Origin: an uncultured Woeseiaceae bacterium
GTDB taxonomy: Bacteria; Pseudomonadota; Gammaproteobacteria; Steroidobacterales; Woeseiaceae
Direction of reading: 5' to 3'
Length of the DNA: 64,000 nucleotides
NCBI GenBank assembly: GCA_945787845.1
Contig: CALZJH010000011.1
Location: 1 to 64,000 of the forward strand
A model generated the notes under the pieces. The model saw nothing but the letters and a program-made list of their open reading frames with translations. It was not told the origin of the DNA and did not search any database. Below, piece by piece: positions 49,539 through 62,418 of this stretch; the first letter of the stretch is position 1, and the number at the start of each line of letters is the position of its first letter. The translations under genes were made by a program, and so were the position numbers.

Positions 49539-52500
49539 TCAACCTGTTGCGCGCATCTCCTCGACCGCCAGTTCCTTGACCGGGCCATAGCCGCGAATTT
49601 CGAGGTAGGCCTGGACGGATTCCAGAAGCTGCTGGTAGTTGTCGGTCGACAGTGTCGGCAGGGATTCGCCGAGCAGGGCTTCAAAGTCGACGATAAGCTG
49701 CCTTTCCATGCGACGCTCGGCCGTATAGCCAAAAATGTCAAAGGCTGTGCCACGAAGGCCGCGCAAGCGCGCAAGCAGCCCGAAGACGGGGAGGATCCAG
49801 GCGCCGAACTCACGCTTCAGAGGCCGTCCGCGGGCGTCCTTTTTGCCGCCGAGAAACGGGGGCGCGAGGTGAAACCGGAGCTTCGCATCGTTACCGAAAT
49901 CACGTCGGACCGAGTCGAGAAATTCCGGGCTGCAGTGCAGGCGGGCGACTTCGTATTCGTCCTTGTAGCTAAGGAGTCGGAACCAGGCCTGTGCGACGGC
50001 ACGGGTCAGCTGTTCACCCTCGGTGATGGCGCGCTCTGCGTTTCGCACGCGCGCCACGATTGCCATGAACCGCTCGGCGAGTGCGTCATCCTGGTAAGCC
50101 CTGAGGAACTCGCGCCGTGACTCCAGCATCTCATCAACAGTCTCTTCCTTGCCGCGCAACACCGCGCCCAGCAAGGCAGCGACGGCCTCGGGATCGTGTG
50201 CGGCGATGCGCCCCCAGGTGAAGGCCTGCTGGTTGGCTTCGATCTTGACGCCATTGAGTTCAATGGCGCGCTGCAGGGCAGCGAGCGACACGGGTATCAG
50301 GCCTTGCTGCCAGGCGCAGCCGGTCATGATCACGTTGGCGTAGATGGCATCGCCCATGAGCTTGCGAGCCAGCGTATTGGCATCAATGGTGCTCAGCATG
50401 CCGTCGCCAACGGCATTGCCGATTGCGGCAAGCCGGGCATCGACGCGCAGATTGGCGTCCCGATGCTGGATGAAATCGCCTGTCAGCATCTCCGCCGTAT
50501 TGACGAGTGCGCGGGTATGGTCTTTCTGGTACGTGATGGACGCCTTCGGCGATGAGCTGACGACGAGGTCACAGCCTATCAGGGCATCGGCGCGTGCCGG
50601 CTCGATGCGGACCTGGTTGATGTCGGCCGGCTGTTCGCCGATGCGCAGGTAGCTCAGGACCGGACCGAACTTCTGGGCGAAGCCCATGAAGTCGAGTTCG
50701 CTGGCGCCCTTGCCCTCGAGGTGCGCCGCCATCGTAATGAGTGCACCAACGGTAATGACACCCGTACCGCCGACGCCGGTCACCAGCAGGTCGTAGCAGG
50801 AATCGATCGCGGGAATCGGGGCGTCAGGCAAGTTGCGGCCCAGCGATTGGAGCTCGCCCTCGAACGCCGAGGCGGCGCGCGGGCGTTCGATGTTGCCCTC
50901 CACGGTCACGAAGCTCGGGCAAAAGCCGTTGACGCAGGAGTAGTCCTTGTTGCAGCTGTCCTGGTCGATCTGGCGCTTGCGGCCGAAGGGTGTTTCCTTG
51001 GGAATGACGGAAAGGCAATTCGACTCGACCGAACAATCGCCGCAGCCTTCGCAGACGAGTTCATTGATGACAACAAACTTGTTGGGGTCCTCGAGCTTGC
51101 CGCGCTTGCGGCGGCGCCTCTTTTCGGTGGCACAGGTTTGCGCGTAAATGAGGACCGTTACACCGGGAATTTCCCGGAGCTCGCGCTGCACGCTATCGAG
51201 TTCGCGCCGGTGGCTGATCGACGTGCGCGCGGGGAAGTCGGCAGGATCGAAGAGCTCGGGCTCATCGGAAACGAGCGCGATGCGCTCAACGCCCTCGGCG
51301 CGGACAGCCTGGGCAGTGCTCTGCACGGTCAACGGGCCGTCCACGGGCTGGCCGCCTGTCATCGCCACCGCGTCGTTAAACAGAATCTTGTACGTGATGT
51401 TGGTACCAGCGGCTATCGACTGCCGAATCGCGAGTGATCCCGAGTGGTAGAACGTGCCGTCGCCGAGGTTCTGGAACACGTGTTCACCGCCGTTGAACTT
51501 CGAGCGCGCGATCCAGTTGACGCCTTCCCCGCCCATCTGGATCAGGCCGTCGGTGTCCCGGTCCATCCAGCTGGCCATGAAATGGCAGCCGATGCCCGCA
51601 AGTGCCTTGGAACCCTCGGGAACCTTTGTCGACGTGTTGTGCGGACAGCCAGAGCAAAAATACGGCATGCGTGTCGCGCCTTCGACCGTGATGTCGGGTC
51701 CGCGTTGCCGCGCGAGAATTTCGGCCCGCTGGCTGAATCGCGTTCCGCCAAACTCAAGGTCAAGGCGGCGAGCGACAATCGGTGCGAGTTGTACCGGCGA
51801 AAGTTCGCCAATCCAGGGCACCAGCCGGTCGCCGTTCTCATCTGCCTTGCCGACCATGCGTTTCGGCTTCTTGCCCGGGTAGTCGTAGAAGTATTCCTTG
51901 AATTGGCTTTCGATGATGCCGCGTTTTTCTTCGACGACGAGGACTTCGTCCTTGCCCTGCACGAAATCGAGCGCACCCTTGGGCTCAAGGGGCCAGACCA
52001 TGCCGACCTTGTAGACGTCGATGCCGAGGCGGCGCGCCTCGTCTGCCTCGATGCCAAGCAGACGCAGCGCTTCCATGAGGTCGAGATGCGCCTTGCCGGT
52101 CGTCACGATGCCGAAGCGAGCCTTCGGCACGTCAAAGATCTTGCGGTCGATCGGGTTCGCGGCCGCGAACGCAAGCGTTGCCGCTTTCTTGGCTTCGAGG
52201 CGTTCTTCGATCTGCGGGCCCGGAAAGTCCGGCCAGCGATAGTGCAGGCCCGTGGCTGGCGCGACAAAATCCGCCGGAATGACGAACTGGGGGTAGGGCG
52301 GCAGCTCGAACGACATGGCCGACTCGACCGTTTCGGTAATGGCCTTGAAGCCCACCCACATGCCTGAGAAGCGCGACAGCGCGATGCCGTACAGGCCATA
52401 TTCGAGGTACTCGGAAACGTTGGCCGGGTTCAGGTGCGGCATCATGAACGTCAGGAAAGCGACGTCCGACTGGTGCGGCATCGATGACGAAATGCAGCCG

Positions 52501-52940
52501 TGATCGTCGCCCGCAACGACGAGCACGCCGCCCGTGGGCGAACTGCCGTAGGCGTTGCCGTGCTTGAGTGCGTCGCCGGCGCGGTCGACGCCGGGTCCCT
52601 TGCCGTACCAGATACCGAACACGCCATCGACGTTCTTGCCGGGGTCTGTCTCGACCTGCTGGGAGCCGAGGACTGCGGTTGCGGCCAGGTCCTCGTTGAC
52701 GGCCGGCAGGAATTCGATGTGGCTTTCTTCGAGAAACCGGCGCGCGCGCCACAGCTCCTGGTCCACCATGCCGAGCGGTGAACCGCGATAGCCGCTGATG
52801 AAACCGGCGGTATTCAGGCCGGCGGCCTCGTCCATGTTGCGCTGCATGAGCGGGATGCGGACAAGCGCCTGGGTGCCGGTCATGAGCACGCGCCCCGACT
52901 CGCGCCGGTAGCGGTCGATGAGTTCGTAGTTATCAAGCAT
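49539..52940 (-). CDS. Fused indolepyruvate ferredoxin oxidoreductase
   Basis: Track ORF to 53000; start MLDNYELIDRYRRESGRV proposed. TPP-binding GIGCHFMASWMDRDTDGLIQMGGEGVNWI, ferredoxin-type CEGCGDCSVESNC, C-terminal gamma domain. Confidence 0.9.
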   Translation of the reverse strand: MLDNYELIDRYRRESGRVLMTGTQALVRIPLMQRNMDEAAGLNTAGFISGYRGSPLGMVDQELWRARRFLEESHIEFLPAVNEDLAATAVLGSQQVETDPGKNVDGVFGIWYGKGPGVDRAGDALKHGNAYGSSPTGGVLVVAGDDHGCISSSMPHQSDVAFLTFMMPHLNPANVSEYLEYGLYGIALSRFSGMWVGFKAITETVESAMSFELPPYPQFVIPADFVAPATGLHYRWPDFPGPQIEERLEAKKAATLAFAAANPIDRKIFDVPKARFGIVTTGKAHLDLMEALRLLGIEADEARRLGIDVYKVGMVWPLEPKGALDFVQGKDEVLVVEEKRGIIESQFKEYFYDYPGKKPKRMVGKADENGDRLVPWIGELSPVQLAPIVARRLDLEFGGTRFSQRAEILARQRGPDITVEGATRMPYFCSGCPHNTSTKVPEGSKALAGIGCHFMASWMDRDTDGLIQMGGEGVNWIARSKFNGGEHVFQNLGDGTFYHSGSLAIRQSIAAGTNITYKILFNDAVAMTGGQPVDGPLTVQSTAQAVRAEGVERIALVSDEPELFDPADFPARTSISHRRELDSVQRELREIPGVTVLIYAQTCATEKRRRRKRGKLEDPNKFVVINELVCEGCGDCSVESNCLSVIPKETPFGRKRQIDQDSCNKDYSCVNGFCPSFVTVEGNIERPRAASAFEGELQSLGRNLPDAPIPAIDSCYDLLVTGVGGTGVITVGALITMAAHLEGKGASELDFMGFAQKFGPVLSYLRIGEQPADINQVRIEPARADALIGCDLVVSSSPKASITYQKDHTRALVNTAEMLTGDFIQHRDANLRVDARLAAIGNAVGDGMLSTIDANTLARKLMGDAIYANVIMTGCAWQQGLIPVSLAALQRAIELNGVKIEANQQAFTWGRIAAHDPEAVAALLGAVLRGKEETVDEMLESRREFLRAYQDDALAERFMAIVARVRNAERAITEGEQLTRAVAQAWFRLLSYKDEYEVARLHCSPEFLDSVRRDFGNDAKLRFHLAPPFLGGKKDARGRPLKREFGAWILPVFGLLARLRGLRGTAFDIFGYTAERRMERQLIVDFEALLGESLPTLSTDNYQQLLESVQAYLEIRGYGPVKELAVEEMRATG

Positions 52941-53048
52941 ATCCAACAGTGTCGCAGAATAGCCGCGAAAACGGGTGCCTATCATTCCGCAAATACGCAA
53001 TAAAACGGTATACTGTGCCGAATCAATGAAAAAAACGGCAAAATATTG

Positions 53049-53507
53049 ATGCTGGAGAGCAAAGACCGCCGAATTCTCTCGGAGCTGCAGGCCGACAGCC
53101 GCCTCACGATGCAGGAACTCGGCGAGCGCACCGGTATGTCCAGTTCAGCCTGCTGGCGCCGCGTGAAAAGCCTAGAGGAGGCCGGCATCATCGACCGCTA
53201 CGCGGTCGTCGTGAATCGCCGCAAGGCGGGCTTCGGGTTTTCGTCCGTCGTGCACGTGTCGCTGGCGCGGCACGAGCAGGAAAACGTCGACCGCTTTATT
53301 CGCGAGGTGCATCGGCATCCCGAGATACTCGAGTGCTTTGCGACAAGCGGCGAAGCGGATTTCCACCTGCGCGTCGTGGTGGAAGATATCGACGCCTACA
53401 ATGCATTCCTCGACGGCTTCATCTTTCGGCTTCCCGGCGTGTCACAGGTGCGCTCGAATATCGTGCTCAAGGAGATCAAGGCGGACACGGCGTTGCCGTT
53501 CAAATAG
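53049..53507 (+). CDS. Lrp/AsnC-family transcriptional regulator
   Basis: MLESKDRRILSELQADSRLTMQELGERTGMSSSACWRRVKSLEEAGIIDRY; divergent from the indolepyruvate oxidoreductase. Confidence 0.92.
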   Translation: MLESKDRRILSELQADSRLTMQELGERTGMSSSACWRRVKSLEEAGIIDRYAVVVNRRKAGFGFSSVVHVSLARHEQENVDRFIREVHRHPEILECFATSGEADFHLRVVVEDIDAYNAFLDGFIFRLPGVSQVRSNIVLKEIKADTALPFK

Positions 53508-53554
53508 AAAAGCCATGACGGTGGGTCCGGGCTATTGAGAACCAGGAAAGTGTA

Positions 53555-54271
53555 ATGACCGAACATCAAGTTATTCCCTGGAAACGTATCGCTGTTCAGG
53601 CGACGGCAATTGTTATCAGTATCTTGTTGGCCTTCGCAATCGATGCCTGGTGGGCAGAGAGACAAGAGAGAGAACTGGAACACAGGACGCTCGAGGCCTT
53701 GCGAAGTGATCTTGAAGCCACTAACAAAGAACTGGATCGGCTGCTTCGAGGCGTAGCGACTGCGCGAGCAAACTTTTCGCGTTTCCAGTCTGCGTCACCA
53801 GCCGAACTGGTTGAGCTGGATTCGGAAGAGGTTCGCCTTACTATCGTCAGCCTTGTCACGCCAGCCTCGTTCAATCCCATTACTGCCACACACGACGCGC
53901 TGTCCAATGACGGGCGACTTGGGCTGATCAGTGATCCCGAGCTGTTAAGGCACCTGTCCAATTGGCAGAGGGCCTTGGACGACATCGAAGCAAATAGTAT
54001 CGATCTTGGTGCCGAATCCGTACGTGTCCTCCGGTCCATGGAGAAATACGGTGGACCGTTCATCCGTTGGCGGCGGAGTGTGGATGACCTTGAGGTTCTT
54101 CAAAATGCGAATGGCGAAATCCTGGTGGTATTGCGTCAGGACGCAGATTTCATGGGCAAGGCAAGGATGCACCAGTACACGCTATCGGGTTATCTCCTGG
54201 AGCTTCGACGATTGGACGAAAATCTGGACTCTACGCTGGTATTTCTCGAGCAGGAAATTGCTCAATTCTGA
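53555..54271 (+). CDS. Uncharacterised single-TM, coiled-coil protein
   Basis: 238 aa; N-terminal TM segment AVQATAIVISILLAFAIDAWW then a helical, charged region. Confidence 0.7.
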   Translation: MTEHQVIPWKRIAVQATAIVISILLAFAIDAWWAERQERELEHRTLEALRSDLEATNKELDRLLRGVATARANFSRFQSASPAELVELDSEEVRLTIVSLVTPASFNPITATHDALSNDGRLGLISDPELLRHLSNWQRALDDIEANSIDLGAESVRVLRSMEKYGGPFIRWRRSVDDLEVLQNANGEILVVLRQDADFMGKARMHQYTLSGYLLELRRLDENLDSTLVFLEQEIAQF

Positions 54272-55522
54272 TCACGCCGAAGACACATCCCTGATCGATA
54301 TTTTCCGATGCAGAATGAGTGTCGCCACCAGCCCGATGGCACATATTCCGGCTACCAGGAAGAAGAAGATCTTATAGCCTTCCGGCCCTGGAAACCGGTC
54401 CAGGATTACACCACCCATGAGCGGCATGAAGATGTCAGGCGTATATCCGAACACTGAAATCACACCGGCAGCCGTTCCTGTGACAGCTAGCGGAATGCCG
54501 CCTTCGTCGAGTAGCGCAAAGTAAATTCCTCGCATCGCAAAAACAGCGAGCGACGCTATCGCGACATTCAGGATCATTATTGCAAGTAGTGAAGGTTTGC
54601 CTGGCATCAGCGCGAATACTGTGAAGGATGCGATAAGCACGACGAACAAAAAGGCAACAGACCTCGCGATGCCGAGTTTGTCAGACACGAATCCCGCAAT
54701 GAGCGCTGCCACTGGTTTTGCCCACATCTTTCCAACGCTGATCACAGCGGCCATCGTCACGGTCAATGCAAATATGTCGGTGGAGTAGGACGTAAAACGG
54801 AAGGTCCCCCAATAGGCAGAATACCCAGCAAAAATAATGACGGCTATCAGCCAGACCGCAGGCAGTTTCAAAACCGCAAGAACCTCCCTAGGTCCTACTT
54901 TGAGTTGCTCTGCCGCAAGCTCCTGACCGGCGGCGCTATCTTCAATAGTGAACCAGGCCATTACGCCGAGAACCACAATGATCACCGAAAAAATCGTAAT
55001 AACAGTCGACAGCGCAAACTTATCGCTACCAAGGATGCCGAACACGCTCAGCATCGCCATAGAAGTGAGTACCTCGCCGAGACCCCGCCCGGTTTCAAGG
55101 ATGCCGAAGGCCTTGCCCTGTTCGTTTGACGGTGCCCAGCTTCGGGTCACCCGAATCATGGCGGCCCAAAAAAGCAACGTGATCGTGACGCCCCAGATCG
55201 CGTGAATGGCCAAACTGATTGCGTAGCCGGGATAGGTCGCAAAGTAGAAGCCGAGCCCGCCAGTCAGGAGCAACGAACCTGTTAGTAGTTTCCTTGGAGA
55301 AACCCGATCAGCCAGCCAACCGCCCGGTGCATAAGAGAGCATGGCGGTGACACCAAATGCGCTCATCAACGACCCGACTTCAGTGTTGTCGAGAGAAAGT
55401 GCTTCGGCGAGTGGCTTGTAATAAACCTCTTGCAGAAAAGGCAACAGGAAAATTATGCCTCCAGATAAGCTCAGCACCGTCATCGTCAGCCAACGACGCA
55501 CGCTCGCGGCGTCATACCTCAT
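54272..55522 (-). CDS. MFS transporter
   Basis: 416 aa; polytopic, GGWLADRVSPRKLLTGSLLLTGG signature; start overlaps the upstream ureohydrolase stop (ATGA). Confidence 0.88.
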   Translation of the reverse strand: MRYDAASVRRWLTMTVLSLSGGIIFLLPFLQEVYYKPLAEALSLDNTEVGSLMSAFGVTAMLSYAPGGWLADRVSPRKLLTGSLLLTGGLGFYFATYPGYAISLAIHAIWGVTITLLFWAAMIRVTRSWAPSNEQGKAFGILETGRGLGEVLTSMAMLSVFGILGSDKFALSTVITIFSVIIVVLGVMAWFTIEDSAAGQELAAEQLKVGPREVLAVLKLPAVWLIAVIIFAGYSAYWGTFRFTSYSTDIFALTVTMAAVISVGKMWAKPVAALIAGFVSDKLGIARSVAFLFVVLIASFTVFALMPGKPSLLAIMILNVAIASLAVFAMRGIYFALLDEGGIPLAVTGTAAGVISVFGYTPDIFMPLMGGVILDRFPGPEGYKIFFFLVAGICAIGLVATLILHRKISIRDVSSA

Positions 55523-56481
55523 CCGCAGTGACCCGCCCTGATTGAAGCGCCTATAAAATTGCAGATAAGTCTTTCTGCATGGATCATGGTGATGTTCCCG
55601 ACGTCATATCGTGGAGCGATTTCGACAAGATCCATACCGAGTACTCGTCCCTTTCTCACCAGGCCCTGCACGAGCTTTCGGGTCTGCATCCAGTCAAGAC
55701 CGCCCGGGGTCTGAGCCATCACCGCGGGCATAATTGTCGGGTCGATGCCGTCGGCGTCAATCGTCAGATAATAAGGGCCGCCGTCAGGGATACGGTCCAG
55801 AACAGCGTCCATGCCGATATCATGTATTTCGTACGCCGAAATCAGATCGGCGCCGTAGGCGCGCGCGTCTGCCACTTCCGTCGCCCTTGCACTACCGATA
55901 CCACGTAGTCCAATTTGCACGATCTTGTCGATCCAGGGCATCTCGGATGCGCGCCGGATAGGGCTTGAGTAGCCCTCTGTTTCGCCGTTGACCTCATCGC
56001 GCCAGTCCAAATGCGCGTCGACATGCACCAATGTCACTGGTTCATCAAATACATCGAGTGCCCTCATGACCGGAATGGGAACACCATGATCGCCGCCAAG
56101 TGCGATCAGGACAGCACCGCTGGAGAAGATTTTGCGCGCAGCCTGTTCGGCAAGGCGATAGTGTTCCTTAGGGTCAGTGGGATTCGCGATTACGTTGCCG
56201 CAGTCGACTACTTTGATGTTCTTTCCGGCGAACAGGTGACCGTCGAGATCAAAATCGAAGTGATTCCTGGTGTATTCAATATCTTCTGTCGTTGGCGTGC
56301 GTCGAATTGCGTCTGGCGCTCGACTTTGATCATTCGGCATTGCTGCCGCTCGATACGGCATTCCGAATGGAATTCCCAAGATCGCGAAGTCCGCGTCGAG
56401 ACCATCCAGGTCATCGGCGAACGGGAAGTCAAGAAAAGTCCGTGAGCTCGAGGGAGGTGTTTCGGTCAGTCTCTTTGCCAT
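55519..56481 (-). CDS. Agmatinase/arginase (ureohydrolase) family protein
   Basis: 320 aa; GGDHG, DAHLDW and TIDADGIDP metal-binding motifs. Confidence 0.9.
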   Translation of the reverse strand: MAKRLTETPPSSSRTFLDFPFADDLDGLDADFAILGIPFGMPYRAAAMPNDQSRAPDAIRRTPTTEDIEYTRNHFDFDLDGHLFAGKNIKVVDCGNVIANPTDPKEHYRLAEQAARKIFSSGAVLIALGGDHGVPIPVMRALDVFDEPVTLVHVDAHLDWRDEVNGETEGYSSPIRRASEMPWIDKIVQIGLRGIGSARATEVADARAYGADLISAYEIHDIGMDAVLDRIPDGGPYYLTIDADGIDPTIMPAVMAQTPGGLDWMQTRKLVQGLVRKGRVLGMDLVEIAPRYDVGNITMIHAERLICNFIGASIRAGHCG

Positions 56482-56569
56482 GCCGTGTCCTGAATTTTAA
56501 CGACTACATTCTTCTTGGTTGCTTGTGCGTCCTTATACGTCTCAGGATGTGTTGGAGGCGGCCGGCCTC

Positions 56570-58795
<2,226 letters not shown>

Positions 58796-58857
58796 TTATT
58801 TTTGTGCCGCAAAATGCGGCGCATTATATAGAGCGCCGGCCAGTATTGCACCGAATC

Positions 58858-60912
58858 CTACTGTACCGAGGCCCACTGTTCGTCGGTTGCCACCATGGTC
58901 AGGACGTCATACTGAGCCACGACTTCTTCATCCTGGTTCGTGACTTCGGCATCCCAGCGGACTTCCCCGTACCCGGTGCCGGCGCGCAGGGTTTTCTGCT
59001 TGCAACAAAGCCTCACCCTGAGCGTATCACCGTAGTTCACAGGCTGGGCGAAGCGCAGGTCGTCGACGCCGTAATTCGCCAGCACCGGTCCGAAGTCCGG
59101 ATCGACAAAAAGGCCCGCCGCGAATGACACGATCAGGTAGCCATGTGCCACACGGCCGTCAAAGAACGGGTTTTTCGCCGCCGCCTCTTCGTCGGTGTGC
59201 GCGTAGAACGTATCACCTGTGAATTCGGCGAAATGCTGGATGTCCTCGAGGGTTACTTCGCGCGAGTCGGTAACGACCGTATCGCCGATCGAGAGTTGTT
59301 CGAACGTCTTGCGGAACGGATGCACGCCCGGGTCATTCTGGTCCGCTCCCCGAATCCACCGTCGACCGATGGCAGTCAGTGTCTGTGGCGATCCCTGGAT
59401 GGCGGTGCGCTGCATGTAGTGCTTGACGCCCCGAATGCCGCCCATTTCTTCGCCACCCCCGGCGCGGCCGGGTCCGCCATGTACAAGATGCGGCAACGGT
59501 GACCCATGTCCTGTCGATTCTGCGGCGCAGTCGCGATTAATGACGATCATGCGACCGTGGTAGGCCGCAGTACCGAGCACCAGTTCGCGTGCGACATCGT
59601 CGTCGTTGGTCACGATCGAACCGGCCAGGCTGCCTTCGCCCAGTCGCGACAACTCGACCGCTTCGTCGAGGTTGGCGTAGGGAAGGATGGTGCTGACCGG
59701 GCCGAAGGCCTCCACCGAGTGCACCGCGGACGCCGTTAATGGCTTCTCGCAGTGCAGCAGTGTTGGCATAAAGAAAGCGCCTTTGCCCGCGTCGGCGTCG
59801 ATGACATCAAAGTCCTTTTCGCCGCCGTAGACGATGCTGGCCTGGTGCGACAGTTCGTCGACACGGTCACGTACTTCGTCGCGCTGACCCTGGCTGGCCA
59901 ATGCGCCCATGTCGACATCTTTGCTGGCCGGGTTGCCGATACGTACTTCGCCCAGCGATTTCGCCAGCGCTGCAGCAACTTCGCCAGCAATCGTCGCCGG
60001 CGCAATGATGCGCCGGATTGCCGTGCATTTCTGGCCGGCTTTGCTGGTCATTTCCCGCGTCACTTCCTTGATATAGAGGTCGAACTCGGGCGTTCCCGGT
60101 AGCGCATCAGGCCCCAGGATGGACGAATTGAGCGAATCGGTCTCCGCCGTAAACGCCACCGACTCGCTTATGACACGAGGATGCTGTTGCAGGAATTCAG
60201 CGGTATTTTTCGATCCCGTGAAGGCAATCGTGTCCTGGCAATTCAGATGATTAAACAGGTCACCGACACTGCCGCAGACCAGCTGCAGGGCGCCATCGGG
60301 TAAGATGCCCGACGCATGGATACGACGCACCATCAGTTCGGTCAGGTACGCGGTGCTCGATGCCGGTTTGACGATGGCCGGGACCCCGGCAAGCAGTGTC
60401 GGAGCGAGTTTCTCCAGCATTCCCCAGCACGGGAAATTGAACGCGTTGATATGCACCGCTGCGCCGAGCTTGGGTGTGTAAATGTGCTGCCCGACAAAGG
60501 TCCCGTTGCGCGACAAATACTCGGGCGGGCCGTCGAGGTAGACGTAGTCGTTGGGCATTTCACGCCGCCCCTTGCTCGAGAATACGAACAGCGTCGAGAT
60601 ACCGCCGTCAATATCCACCCAACTGTCAGCGCGGGTTGCGCCGGTGGCCGTCGAGAGCGCGTAAAGCTCCTTCTTGTGCTCCATCAGGTACTTGGCGAGT
60701 TCCTTGAGCATTTCACCGCGCTGATGGAACGTCAGCTTGCGCAAGTTGGCGCCGCCGGTCTGACGTGCGTATTGGAGCAGATCACCAAAGTCGAGTCCGT
60801 CGCTCGTGATGCGTGCGACGGGCTCGCCGTCAACGGCGCTGGTCAGCAGGGTGCCGTCGCCGTCGCCCTCGACCCACGTGTCGAGCGCCAGATTGCCTAG
60901 TTTGTTCGTCAT
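58858..60912 (-). CDS. paaZ: Phenylacetate degradation bifunctional protein PaaZ (aldehyde dehydrogenase + oxepin-CoA hydrolase)
   Basis: 684 aa; N-terminal ALDH domain ([24 protein letters not shown]) and C-terminal MaoC-like hydratase ([33 protein letters not shown]). Confidence 0.94.
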   Translation of the reverse strand: MTNKLGNLALDTWVEGDGDGTLLTSAVDGEPVARITSDGLDFGDLLQYARQTGGANLRKLTFHQRGEMLKELAKYLMEHKKELYALSTATGATRADSWVDIDGGISTLFVFSSKGRREMPNDYVYLDGPPEYLSRNGTFVGQHIYTPKLGAAVHINAFNFPCWGMLEKLAPTLLAGVPAIVKPASSTAYLTELMVRRIHASGILPDGALQLVCGSVGDLFNHLNCQDTIAFTGSKNTAEFLQQHPRVISESVAFTAETDSLNSSILGPDALPGTPEFDLYIKEVTREMTSKAGQKCTAIRRIIAPATIAGEVAAALAKSLGEVRIGNPASKDVDMGALASQGQRDEVRDRVDELSHQASIVYGGEKDFDVIDADAGKGAFFMPTLLHCEKPLTASAVHSVEAFGPVSTILPYANLDEAVELSRLGEGSLAGSIVTNDDDVARELVLGTAAYHGRMIVINRDCAAESTGHGSPLPHLVHGGPGRAGGGEEMGGIRGVKHYMQRTAIQGSPQTLTAIGRRWIRGADQNDPGVHPFRKTFEQLSIGDTVVTDSREVTLEDIQHFAEFTGDTFYAHTDEEAAAKNPFFDGRVAHGYLIVSFAAGLFVDPDFGPVLANYGVDDLRFAQPVNYGDTLRVRLCCKQKTLRAGTGYGEVRWDAEVTNQDEEVVAQYDVLTMVATDEQWASVQ

Positions 60913-60987
60913 ACAAAACTCGCAATAATTTGAAAAAATCTGTATCGAATTGTACGGTCACCCCCATTGAAAGCAAGCCGTCCCGCC

Positions 60988-61929
60988 ATGAGTATCCAGA
61001 ACGCCTGCAAGAAACTCGTCGATGACTTTCGTTCGCGGCCGACACTGCGCGCGGGTTCTTTGATCACGACGGTGTTTGGCGACGCGATCGCGCCGCGCGG
61101 CGGCACGGTCTGGCTGGGAAGCCTCATCAACGCAATGGCCGACTTCGGGATCAGCGAGCGGCTCGTCCGGACATCCGTTTTTAGGCTGGCGAAGGACGGT
61201 TGGCTGCAGTCCCGGCAAATTGGCCGGCGTTCCTACTACAGCCTGACAGCGGAAGGGCGGGAGCAGTTCGAGCAGGCAACCAATCGCATCTACGGCGAGC
61301 CCGTCGACCAGTGGGACGGTGAATGGTGCCTGTTGTTATTGTCGGGGCTCGACACACCAACGAAGGACATCGTGCGCCGGGAATGTGGCTGGCTCGGTTT
61401 TGGGCCGCTCTCAGCCAACGTGCTGGCGCACCCGGCGCCCGAGCCTGCTGAACTTGACGGTACGATGCGGCGACTGGGTGTGCAGGAAAAGCTCGTGGTC
61501 ATGCGTGGCCAGACTGTTGACGGTGATCGTGCGATGCGCGAGCTGACGCGTACTTGCTGGAACCTGGATGAGATCGATGCGCGCTACGCGGATTTCGTCC
61601 GGCGTTTCCGTCCCGTCTACAAGGCGTTGTCGGGTAAACAGGCGTTAATCGACAAGTCCGCTTTCCTGATCCGGACCTTGCTGATCCAGGAGTATCGCAA
61701 GGTACTGCTGCGAGATCCGTGGCTGCCGGCAGAGTTGTTACCGGCGGAGTGGCATGGTGCGGCTGCGTACCAGCTATGCCGCAACCTGTATCGAGGTGTG
61801 CACGGCCGGGCCGATGCCTACCTCGACGTCGTGATGGAAACTGCGGATGGGCCGCTGCCGCCGCCATCGCGTGCCTTTGCGCGCCGCTTTGGCGGCCTCA
61901 ACGCGGCTCGAAAGGTGAGCAATGGATGA
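60988..61929 (+). CDS. paaX: Phenylacetic acid degradation operon repressor PaaX
   Basis: MSIQNACKKLVDDFRSRPTLRAGSLITTVFGDAIAPRGGTVWLGSLINAMADFGISERLVRTSVFRLAKDGWL; divergent from paaZ. Confidence 0.94.
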   Translation: MSIQNACKKLVDDFRSRPTLRAGSLITTVFGDAIAPRGGTVWLGSLINAMADFGISERLVRTSVFRLAKDGWLQSRQIGRRSYYSLTAEGREQFEQATNRIYGEPVDQWDGEWCLLLLSGLDTPTKDIVRRECGWLGFGPLSANVLAHPAPEPAELDGTMRRLGVQEKLVVMRGQTVDGDRAMRELTRTCWNLDEIDARYADFVRRFRPVYKALSGKQALIDKSAFLIRTLLIQEYRKVLLRDPWLPAELLPAEWHGAAAYQLCRNLYRGVHGRADAYLDVVMETADGPLPPPSRAFARRFGGLNAARKVSNG

Positions 61930-62347
61930 CCTGAAAACAGCACAGCAATGCGCCGAGACTATGCTGGCCAACGACCGCTCGTCGCAAGCGATGGGTATCA
62001 GCATTGAGATTATAGGGCCTGGCAAGGCCATCGCCCGGATGAGGGTACGTGACGACATGTTGAATGGATTTGCGGTGATCCATGGGGGACTCACGTTCGC
62101 CCTCGCGGACACCGCGTTCGCGTTCGCGTGCAACAGCTACGACCAGCAGTCGTTTGCCGCGGCCGCACAGATCGAGTTCCTGCGTCCAGCCGTGGCCACC
62201 GATGTGCTGTCGGCGACGGCGAGCGAAGACTACCGAGGCCGCCGCAGCGGCTACTACACCGTCGAGGTGCGGAACCAGCGGGATGAACTCGTTGCGCTGT
62301 TTCGCGGCCGTTCGGCCAGCAGCAGCAAACCCGTGATTCAATCCTGA
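61922..62347 (+). CDS. paaI: Hydroxyphenylacetyl-CoA thioesterase PaaI
   Basis: 141 aa hot-dog thioesterase: FAVIHGGLTFALADTAFAFACNSYDQQSFAAAAQIEFLRP; overlaps the paaX stop. Confidence 0.92.
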   Translation: MDDLKTAQQCAETMLANDRSSQAMGISIEIIGPGKAIARMRVRDDMLNGFAVIHGGLTFALADTAFAFACNSYDQQSFAAAAQIEFLRPAVATDVLSATASEDYRGRRSGYYTVEVRNQRDELVALFRGRSASSSKPVIQS

Positions 62348-62418
62348 AGTGATACCGAATATGTTGAAAAAAACGAATTTCCGTGACACATTGTCGAGCA
62401 ATCTCCAGGAGTTTTGAC

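Noticed and set aside
50721-52367. ORFs antisense to the indolepyruvate oxidoreductase
   Set aside because: Same GC-bias explanation; sense frame has ferredoxin and TPP motifs.
58806-58820. GCCGCA-AAA-TGCGGC hairpin between paaZ and the isocitrate dehydrogenase gene
   Set aside because: Short 6-bp stem with no U-tract in the coding direction; too weak to call terminator or riboswitch.
60913-60987. Looked for a PaaX operator in the paaZ/paaX divergent region
   Set aside because: Only short imperfect dyads (for example GTATCGAATTGTAC) are visible; not enough to call a site by eye.
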